NCBI GenBank assembly: GCA_900642245.1
Contig: CAAAJI010000012.1
Span: 530,643-594,642, forward strand
DNA length: 64,000 bases
Source: Fragilaria radians
Taxonomy: Eukaryota; Bacillariophyta; Fragilariophyceae; Fragilariales; Fragilariaceae
Reading direction: 5' to 3'
Below the pieces are notes generated by a model. It searched no databases and was not told the DNA's origin. It saw only the letters and a program-made list of their open reading frames with translations. This document shows, piece after piece, positions 55,717-64,000 of this stretch (positions are counted from its first letter, which is position 1; every line of letters starts with the position of its first letter). The position numbers and the translations under genes were made by a program.

Positions 55717-57849
55717 GAAAATTGTAACATGAAGTATCAAAACCGCGCAGCCATCAAGAAACTGTGTGGAAGCGGAAAAGGCTAAATGCCTTTGCTAGAT
55801 ACGTTACTAGAGTTTTTTCACATGCGGAGTCGTGGTTTCCTTGCAAGATTATCTATTCCTTCATCAGTTATCACTCCGTCTCTGACATCTTTTAATTGTT
55901 GATTGTGGCAGGCCTTGAAACTTTTGCATCCGCGCCTCCATCACACAAGAAACGTCAGAAATCTAGCTAGAATGTTTAGGTGCAAGACTTGAATGCCACG
56001 GAATCATCTCAAATGCTTCCCCAGAAATTGTAATACATCTATTCACATTATCTATATACTCAATTATGATGAAGAAACTGCATTTGACTTCTTTCTTTTC
56101 CATTGAAAAATCATTTTAGAGAAGGAAACGATTATTTTTTATGACATACATCCACAATAACCGGCACATTATAGAGGCTGATTTACTACATTTGATTTTA
56201 AGCATCTTGCCATTTATCTGAGAAAAAATATTAGTGGTAAACTGAGATTTAACACGTTGAAAGGCTGCCAGAAAGTGTTTTGTGCAGAGCATACTGCAAA
56301 AATGACTTTTGAAGGAATAAAGAACAAATTCGATATCCCCTTCTTTGTAGAAAAATGATTAAAGTGTAGCTAAAGCAGAAACTAAGATCCAGAAGCCTGT
56401 ATTGCATAAATTGTGTGGATGAGGTTGACGTTAGTAGGTAAAATTAAAATTTGCAACTATGGGAGAGAGAGTACTTATAGCTTAACTAAAGGAGAGACAA
56501 TTTACTTCACTTATGCTGATTGTGCAGTCTTTTTCTGGAGTAATTCTTGGAAAAAAGAAGAGTTCCTTGAATTTGGAGGTTATAATCGGATTTTTTAAAG
56601 ACAGAAGATTTTGAAGCAGTTGTTTCACGGTCGTTGCAAGATGTTCATAATTTCTCAACTACTTACTTATGATGCAGTTAGGCTCGTATCCGCCAAGTAA
56701 GTCTCAGGCAGTCTCTCAAGTTTCATATACATGATCTTGGACATGTAGATTCAAAAACTTAGATGAGGTTTCAGCTTGCCCGTGTGCTCGTTGTACTCCG
56801 AATCATTATTATATTCAAATTTGCCTTTTAGATGAAATGCTACTGATAGCAACATTCTCAACACATATTCCTCATTATTGATCCTGAGGTAAGCAATTAT
56901 CCTTTAGTATTTGGCTGGAATAACTTTCATATTCATGGGGGGAAAGAGATCGGCATCACCAAGAATACAACTGATTATGCTGATTTCTTTACGATGGCGA
57001 GATTCTGTCCTGTTTTTCTGTCCATTCTTTTCAATTTTTATTCCCTTCCATCTTAATTGCATCAATTTCTTTTGAAGGATCCGAAATGGACTTCTTTTTC
57101 AGAATTATCTTTCTAAGTTTCATTCACACTTTTTTGTACGCTAGCAAAAATGGCAATTTTCTACTTCTCTAATACCTTTAACATTTTTACTAATACAAGC
57201 TGATGCTCTTCTATGCTTCATTAATCGTCGCTTACCCCATTTTTCATCTTTTTAAAGGAACAATGACTAATATCTACTGTCAACACAATCACAAAGGCAT
57301 ATCTGCTTGCAGTTTCATGATAAAACCTTTTCAAATTTGAAATAGTTGAGCGTAACAACTTGGCCAAAACTCCAAGGACCTTTCTGTGCCATCATCCATA
57401 GATATATTTTAGTGCTGGCATTTAGACCGCTAGTTATTGTAGAATTCAATTTCAACTATAGACTTCAGCTGGTCCCAACCACCAGGTGAAAAAGTATGGT
57501 ACTTCGATGTCAATTCCATGATACCCTACGTGGACATGATTTCTAAGCACGTAGCGTTGCCGTTCTGTCAGAAAAAGCTACTTATATATGTTAAGGAATA
57601 TGTCTAAGAAGTAAGTAAGTTGGAGAGAGGTGTAACGAAACTAACGCTTGTGGTGTTTCTTCAGACAATTCAATTCATTAAATGAGTACTTATTTCGCGT
57701 TTATTTTATCGCTCTCCATGATTGTCTTTACAGAATAAAAATGGTACTTGCCTAAAGACATTGAAGCCTCAACGGCCACCGGCGCCTTACGTGTTAATCA
57801 TCTATTGAATAATATAATAGTTTATGTTTAGATAATCTAAAAAGATACA
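55717..57849. other. 2.1-kb gene-poor stretch
   Basis: AT-rich DNA; a 61-codon frame at 56413-56598 has no motif. No repeat recognised. Ends near the convergent stop of the sulfotransferase gene. Confidence 0.4.
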
Positions 57850-59061
57850 CTAGTTTTTCCAATCTCCAGTCCAATTCCTACCCAGAAGATCATTCAGCTC
57901 TTTATTGTAGGGCTCGAAAAAAGCTTCAAGATACTTACGAGTCATTGTATTCATTTTGGATATGTATGTGGCTTTTCCCATCTGTTTGTCATCTCGCAAG
58001 GGCTCTTGAGGTAAGTTAAGAAACGACAACAACTCAGCATAAACGCTTGATGTGTTTCTTTCCATAGCTTCTGACTTTACAACATAAATGTCATCGCGTG
58101 ATTTTCCGGCTTTATCAAAAGCTGTAAACCAATGTCTCAGCTGAATGACATACAGGCCTCTTCCGATTGGAGAGTGAGTCCCTAATCGCGTGTAGGTTTT
58201 CCATGCTTGCATCGCTTGTGGAGATCCAATAAACTTGGAAAGGGGAACTTTATCTTGTATTACTCCTGAATTTTTGAGGTCTTGAATGTCCTTCGCAATC
58301 CATTGTTTAAAAGTAAAATCCATACCTCCGCTCAGTTGTAGACGCTTATTTCTATGCATATTGAATTGTGAAAATGCTCTATCGATGGGATTCCGAAGGA
58401 TTACCAAAATTTTTACCCACGGTGAAACACATAAAACCCTTGAGGGTACCCTGTCACTCCAAAAGAGGTAACGCGGAGAATCATCAATTGCTATCATTTT
58501 AGGATCTTCCTGTAAACGAGTTATATTTGCCTGAGCTTTAAAAACTTTGGAATACGCTTCTTGCGCATTTGCTTGAAGTATGCCAGCATGAGTAGAGTAA
58601 TTCTCAAAGTGAAAGTCAAAGAAATGTATTTCCTTCTGCTTCGTCTGTAATACCTGGGAATGCTGTCTCAAGTACGTGCTGAGAGCCGTTGTACCTGCCT
58701 TCATCGCTCCTATTATTTGCACAAACGGAGCTCGATGCTGCCATTCCTGAAGCTGAAAGTCGCTCACGTTTTGCTTGATACATGTGTCATTGTCCATTTC
58801 GATCCATTTTTCTTTGGGAATAGGTGAAGCCCTATTTCTAAAATCAGGTTGCAATGTTGTATTGAAAGATAAAAAATCTTTTCCAAATCGTGAATCAGGT
58901 TTGAGACGATTCGCAGACTCGATGCCTTTCTCCAATCTCTGCTGATATTTCTCATTGACGAAAAGGATAACAAGAAACATCATCAAGATTATGCAAAGAA
59001 AAGCCTTCGTCATTCCTCGTGCTGTGAAAGAAATGCAAGATCCTTCATCGGGCTTATTCAT
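57850..59061 (-). CDS. Type II membrane sulfotransferase
   Basis: A 403-residue intronless protein from ATG 59061, predicted to be a Golgi-type II protein: short cytosolic tail, one membrane span at about residues 19-35, then a stem and a lumenal catalytic domain. The PAPS-binding 5'-phosphosulphate loop is at 118-125 (Gly-Ala-Met-Lys-Ala-Gly-Thr-Thr). The 3'-phosphate loop is at about 220-231 (Leu-Arg-Asn-Pro-Ile-Asp-Arg-Ala-Phe-Ser). A Lys-Glu-Ile-His-Phe-Phe-Asp segment (143-149) also matches the family. It fits the carbohydrate sulfotransferase branch related to heparan sulfate 3-O/N-sulfotransferases; the glycan substrate cannot be told. Several Asn-x-Ser/Thr sites occur in the stem and catalytic part. 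In diatoms such enzymes probably sulphate cell-wall or secreted polysaccharides (inference). Confidence 0.88.
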   Translation of the reverse strand: MNKPDEGSCISFTARGMTKAFLCIILMMFLVILFVNEKYQQRLEKGIESANRLKPDSRFGKDFLSFNTTLQPDFRNRASPIPKEKWIEMDNDTCIKQNVSDFQLQEWQHRAPFVQIIGAMKAGTTALSTYLRQHSQVLQTKQKEIHFFDFHFENYSTHAGILQANAQEAYSKVFKAQANITRLQEDPKMIAIDDSPRYLFWSDRVPSRVLCVSPWVKILVILRNPIDRAFSQFNMHRNKRLQLSGGMDFTFKQWIAKDIQDLKNSGVIQDKVPLSKFIGSPQAMQAWKTYTRLGTHSPIGRGLYVIQLRHWFTAFDKAGKSRDDIYVVKSEAMERNTSSVYAELLSFLNLPQEPLRDDKQMGKATYISKMNTMTRKYLEAFFEPYNKELNDLLGRNWTGDWKN

Positions 59062-60154
59062 TACTGCGCATCAAGTCTATAAGTCTGGTGTAAATAGGTG
59101 ATAGCGGCGTAACTTTTGGTTCTCTCACGTTACACATGCCACCATCAACGGTACATGTATGAATATTTTTTTCAGTACTAAAGGCGGATGGGAAAATAAC
59201 GGTTTAGAAACCTCTTTCAATTTAACCCCTTTGATATTATTATTCTGGGATGTTTCAATCGCTTGTCGAATGATAATTTTGATCATTTACTAAACGACAA
59301 GAACAATCATGAGAACAAATTTCAATTTTAAATATTTCAATGTTTTAAGCTCTAATCAAGTAAATTATGCTTTAGTTTGAAGCAGGTTTTGTGCAAGGTT
59401 AAACGAAAGGTTCCAATGACTTCTTCGTTGTGATGAATTGAATTGCAATATTCTTTAAATCTATTAAAAAAATTGTAAGGTAGAGTGAAGTGGTTTGTAA
59501 CAACGTTAAATGAAAGGTTCTTATGACTTCGTCCGTCGTTTTGATTGATTTAATATTACTTTTTTTCAGGCTGACTTTGTTGCAGTTTCCAACTTAGTTT
59601 GAGATCAAGAATGCGTGATATTAGCATGATTTGGATTGTACCTTTCTCAGAGAGGAGGGGGAAAAAAGGCCGATTTGGAATAAGGATAATTGTGCAGGGT
59701 TCTAAGACATTGTCTTAAGCAAGAAGAAGGTCCCAATGTCTTTTGATGAAATCAACGAGAAGGCAGAAGGGGCAAAATATTGGTAAGAGTAACCAATTTG
59801 AACGAGATGGCAAGCACGGATTTGATCCCTTCGATTGACTTCAGTGGCAAAAGTTGTCTTTGATATCATTAATGAGTATAATAGTATGAATGGTCATTCT
59901 ACATTAGCTTGGGATAGGCTCCATAAAAAAGTGGCTTTATATAGAGATTTGGATCCCTAAAGTAGGAGATCTATGGGTGAAATCAGAGGATATGGCTCCC
60001 TGGACATTTGAAGACTAACTCCTTTAAGTTTTTGCGGAAATATCAAAATAATGCAAGTCGTGACTCAAGAAACTGAATTGCAAGCCACTATTGATATTGC
60101 TATACATTTACTTAAATCAAATGACTCATTTAAGAACACTTCCATGATGGCAGT
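59062..60154. other. Intergenic with a diverged tandem duplication, up to gap
   Basis: Contains the duplication listed separately (59396-59570). From about 59650 to the gap there are short Gln/Glu-rich frames that might be decayed mobile-element DNA, but no motif is visible. Confidence 0.35.
59396..59570 (+). repeat. Diverged tandem duplication, about 107-bp unit
   Basis: The blocks GTTAAACGAAAGGTTCCAATG and ATGACTTCTTCGTTGTG at 59397-59435 recur with changes at 59504-59540, and both are followed by a GATTGA/AATATT-type stretch. The offset is about 107 bp. Confidence 0.65.
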
Positions 60155-60611
60155 NNNNNNNNNNNNNNNNNNNNNNNNNNNNNNNNNNNNNNNNNNNNNN
60201 NNNNNNNNNNNNNNNNNNNNNNNNNNNNNNNNNNNNNNNNNNNNNNNNNNNNNNNNNNNNNNNNNNNNNNNNNNNNNNNNNNNNNNNNNNNNNNNNNNNN
60301 NNNNNNNNNNNNNNNNNNNNNNNNNNNNNNNNNNNNNNNNNNNNNNNNNNNNNNNNNNNNNNNNNNNNNNNNNNNNNNNNNNNNNNNNNNNNNNNNNNNN
60401 NNNNNNNNNNNNNNNNNNNNNNNNNNNNNNNNNNNNNNNNNNNNNNNNNNNNNNNNNNNNNNNNNNNNNNNNNNNNNNNNNNNNNNNNNNNNNNNNNNNN
60501 NNNNNNNNNNNNNNNNNNNNNNNNNNNNNNNNNNNNNNNNNNNNNNNNNNNNNNNNNNNNNNNNNNNNNNNNNNNNNNNNNNNNNNNNNNNNNNNNNNNN
60601 NNNNNNNNNNN
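60155..60611. other. Assembly gap (457 N)
   Basis: Undetermined bases. Frames that appear to cross it are artefacts of translating N. Confidence 0.99.
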
Positions 60612-63384
60612 GAAGCATCCCAGAAATGATTAAATTAAAGAGGAAGTTAAATACTTAGGCAAATTATGAGTGAAATATTGATGTGAAAATGCGTTTGTAC
60701 AAATTCACTAAAGTTTAATGCATGAATAAACCTTCTTCATTCCAACAGTAGCTGGTGATGGATTATCTCTTCACCTTTATTGAAGGGGGAATATGATCGA
60801 GAAAAGCAACAAAGGGGAGAGACGTTTTGGAAGAGATGATCAGAATAAACCCTAAATTTACTTGCAGTACGTGTTAGATAAGGGATACTTTGATGCACTT
60901 AGAGCACTGTACTCTGTGTCAACCTTCTGGTGAGAAAATTAAGTTTCTTTGCCTGGGTAATGTTATTCACGAGATGTGAAGTAGCTGAGGGATTGAATTA
61001 CTACAAAAAGAGAGAACTCGATTGGATTTTCTTGACAGGAAATTTGACAAGATATCAAAAGATTCAGTGAATGGATTACGAAATAATCATTGAATGTCAA
61101 TTTTATAGGTCACACAGCAGCTGGATTGATTTGCAACACGCTTTAAATATTTATTGATAAACATTGTTTCAAACTTTGAGCAATTGTCAAAAAATCGTAT
61201 TTCATAGTGGGCAGACGATACTGATGACTCCGAGTCAGAATGGTTTCATATTTTTTTGAAGGATTATGCTATCCATTTCTAGACATGCCCGTAAATGCTA
61301 TAAAGCTAGGTCATAGAAATAGCAAGGAAAAATGGCCAAATTAATCGGTAAGATAGGATTATGGCGAATAAGGTTTTAGTGTAATTGCTTTCAACACTAA
61401 GACGCCGAGGAAATAGTTTGAAAATGCTCTACGCACTGATAACAAGGAGGAAGAGGATTCATACCATAATCTTGGCACTCAGGCTGAAATTCAAAGTACC
61501 GCGTTGTCATTTGTCGCCTTGGTCGACGGTATTCAAAATGTGTTAACGGTAACAAAAACGTAATTTGTCTCCCATTCATTACAGTATCTCTATTCACTGA
61601 ATCCAATTTCAAAGAGGAGTACAAAGATGCAGAATATAGTGTATCTGAAATATTTTTAGACGGATTATTAGGTAGATGTAAATAGCGAATCAAAACTTTG
61701 GCTCTCGAAAAATGTTTCGTTGCCATGCACGTGCAGAAGCTAGCATTAGACTACACAGCTATCAAAGACTATCCAACGAGGACATAATTCGACCTTCGAT
61801 GTCGTTTTCTTTCTTTTGATTCAAGGTGCGATTTCATAGGTAGTAGCAGCAGCTGACTAGATTCGAGCAATGAAACTTCGGCCGATCTGGGGCAGTATAC
61901 ATTATATTCATGTTTAATATTCGTTGCCATGGTTGGCATTGCTGGATCTAATAAATTTGACAACCGGTCTCGATTACTGGTCCTCAATTCTGATTTCGTT
62001 ATCTCCAATACATTGAGGAGAGGTTCTGACATATTTTGGTGATATAAGCAAATTCAACTCATTAGTGTAAGGGAGGAGGAATCAGATTTAGCGATTGGCT
62101 CCCTAAACACCAAATGCACTATCAGCGATTCATGAATAGAATCACGAATCAGATTAACCCTATTGATGCAAAACAAATAACTTACTCCTAACCTTAAAAT
62201 GAGTGGCTGTCACCCTAAGTTTCCATCATACAAAAAAATAAAATCCAGACATATATCTGCACATCAAATTTCCCGATCACCCAAATTAATTGGAAGTTAG
62301 AATGTTACAAGCATCAACTACTCAACATATTAATTAGTAAGAGATTTATTGGTGAACCGATAATCAAGACATCTATTTTACTAGTACAGGACATAAGTGA
62401 AAGATGATATTTTTATGTTTACACACAAGATTTTCAAACAACTTTGGATGAAAATAATCTTTTGTCAGCCAAATTAAGTTAAGATTTTATAAGTGCTCGT
62501 AAATGGGAAGTATGTGTAATATTTTTCAAGATAAGAGTTTTTAATTATTTCAAGGATATTGTGATTCAAAGTACTTTATAAAGTTGCAGTCCAACTCATA
62601 ACAAAACGCAATTAAATATGCTAATCATTGGGCATTTGCATTGCACTAAATACATGAATCTAAACTTTTTGCGAAATGGAATACATAAGTCTAAACTTTG
62701 ACAGTTTGAAATTGACATAGCATAGAGCAAACTATCCTGAAGAGACTCTCTAATTCTAGAATGAGAACTAGGAAGAAGACTTAATTGAGGGCGTAAGATC
62801 TTATATGACCAAAATAGGTTTACAGTCACTCCAGGAAAATGAATCCTTTCCTGTCTTTAAGTCCAGAGAGGGAGTCCATCCGTGCTTGGAAACATTATTG
62901 TAACCAAAATGTTCATTGTTATGGCATATGCATCTATATACTTATCCTCACGTTGAATAAAAATTGGAGTCAGCCAAAGGAATATTCGTTGACATGCTGT
63001 AAACTGACCCCATCCACGTCAACATTTTTGCCCCCAAGTGTCTTTTCATTGCATTTCTGGACGCAAAGAGGCATCTACCCACCATTTTATTTTGTGTAAT
63101 TGACAAGTAAATTTAAAGGAAGATCCATTGTATCTTTAATGTAGCTACTCATTCGGATACGCATTTTTGAATCATGTCCATCTGCGGTTAACCCAACACG
63201 TAAGGAAAAGGATAATAATGTATGTGGTTACAAGTTAAAGCCAGTTCCGCATTTGTTTTTGTACCTTTAGTCTTATTGTACTTGTGTGATTATCGCAATA
63301 ACTTCTCTAAACACCTAAAGGGAAGTGACGTCACGCATGGGAATACTTTTTATTTTTCTTCGATTCGAAATCTAGGCCGACACC
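60612..63384. other. Gene-poor stretch right of the gap
   Basis: AT-rich, with only the doubtful minus-strand frames at 61397-62032 (listed). Chance-length frames at 62596-63099 are not supported. The last 250 bp are presumably the promoter and leader of the gene at 63385. Confidence 0.35.
61397..62032 (-). CDS. Possible small two-part gene
   Basis: Two minus frames (62032-61769, 87 codons from ATG; 61726-61397, 109 codons from ATG) share the same frame and are separated by two stops about 25 bases apart. A 33-nt GT...TAG segment would join them in phase but is short for an intron. Composition is protein-like: Arg/Ser-rich in the first part, Cys/Pro/Tyr with two close Cys in the second. No family recognised. 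It could be one decayed gene or two unrelated frames. Confidence 0.25.
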
Positions 63385-64000
63385 ATGCAAGCAGAAAGGT
63401 ATGCTTATGAAAGCGTTGATATGGAAGCGATAGATGAAGCTGAATGTGAAGAGAATGGCATAATAAATAAGGGAGTTTATATTCGAAGCCAAATAATTCG
63501 AAAGCCAAAACGCCACCGCCGTCTCCCCCCTGGGAGTGAATGTCGGACATATGTGTGGGCCTTTTGGTCGGCATTAGTAGTATTTTGCATCATACTCCTA
63601 ATGACATTGTATGTCTTAGAGCATAAAGGTTATCATTTGAAATCTCCAGATTCTAAAGAAGAAGAACGATTGCGTGGGAGCAAGCATAAAAAAAGAACTC
63701 CATCCAGTTGGGTGCCATCAGATGATATCGGAAAGGAAGAGTCATTGGAGTCGCATAATCTCCCAACAAGGGACCACAATAATGAAGAATTCGAGACAGA
63801 TTATGCCAATACAAGGATACCCATTCCATCCTTAAGTCATATTACAATCACGGCTAAAGCTAAAATTCCTGGAGTTAATGTTCAAGTTCACGGAGTTAAA
63901 GGTTCAACGACACAGCCATCAGAGTTCCAAAATAGCGTAGAACCAAAAGTATCTAATCAGGCCGAAACAGCGAACATTGATAAAGGAATTTTTAATCAAA
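63385..64000 (+). CDS. Type II membrane protein, partial at right edge
   Basis: The frame from ATG 63385 stays open to the last base of the window (205 codons) and must continue beyond it. The N-terminal 50 residues are polar, with an acidic part followed by Lys/Arg/His. A membrane span lies at about residues 57-76, and a charged Lys/Arg/Ser/Thr-rich stem follows with no domain yet. This is the layout of a Golgi or plasma-membrane type II protein such as a glycosyltransferase or sulfotransferase, but the catalytic part is not in the window. The minus-strand frames at 63331-63574 are its shadows. Confidence 0.75.
   Translation, partial: MQAERYAYESVDMEAIDEAECEENGIINKGVYIRSQIIRKPKRHRRLPPGSECRTYVWAFWSALVVFCIILLMTLYVLEHKGYHLKSPDSKEEERLRGSKHKKRTPSSWVPSDDIGKEESLESHNLPTRDHNNEEFETDYANTRIPIPSLSHITITAKAKIPGVNVQVHGVKGSTTQPSEFQNSVEPKVSNQAETANIDKGIFNQ

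Noticed and set aside
60051..60629. Open frames over the second gap on both strands
   Set aside because: Same artefact: translation of N.
1..64000. tRNA, rRNA or CRISPR features
   Set aside because: Looking for tRNA T-loop patterns and regularly spaced repeats by eye gave nothing convincing; matches such as GTTCGAAT lie within protein genes.

Overview
The window looks like nuclear DNA of a unicellular alga, most likely a diatom. It is strongly AT-rich. Genes are sparse, with none or one or two short GT-AG introns (64 to 109 nt here). Two proteins begin with a hydrophobic leader ending in Ser-Ser-Phe, which resembles the diatom plastid bipartite presequence. The retroelement remnants are of types common in diatoms. 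The diatom assignment is inference; no rRNA or organelle marker is present. Two assembly gaps (7983-8816 and 60155-60611) break the sequence.

Layout. Positions 1-19,500 are mostly gene-poor: an unrecognised two-exon gene (2537-3508), a possible secreted protein, a small two-exon ArfGAP (5751-6377) and a proline-rich dsRNA-binding-like protein (12769-13590). They lie among dispersed LTR copies, a gap and tandem repeats. Positions 19,500-31,500 form the densest gene block: a PPC/DUF296 protein, an F-box-like/lectin-like protein, an NTAN1-type N-terminal asparagine amidohydrolase, a multi-pass membrane protein, a two-exon CRAL-TRIO protein and a two-exon SAMHD1-like HD hydrolase. Positions 31,500-39,300 hold a truncated LTR copy, a small basic protein and a decayed Copia element on the minus strand. 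Positions 40,150-48,400 encode a MOT2/MFSD5-type transporter with a plastid-like presequence and a one-base frameshift, the Elongator partner KTI12, a mitochondrial carrier of the thiamine pyrophosphate type, and an unrecognised basic protein. Positions 49,800-53,900 contain two adjacent retroelement corpses, one non-LTR-like and one Copia, ending in a short LTR with a tRNA-iMet primer site. The rest carries a TruA-type tRNA pseudouridine synthase, a Golgi-type sulfotransferase, low-information DNA around the second gap, and the start of a type II membrane protein that runs off the right edge.

The genes do not form one pathway. Most are single-copy eukaryotic housekeeping functions: tRNA modification (KTI12, TruA), vesicle and lipid traffic (ArfGAP, CRAL-TRIO), protein degradation (NTAN1, F-box-like), nucleotide pool control (HD hydrolase) and transport. 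The clearest non-genic result is a family of solo LTRs with TG...CA ends. Two copies have exact 5-bp target duplications. I did not find a convincing new multi-gene system.
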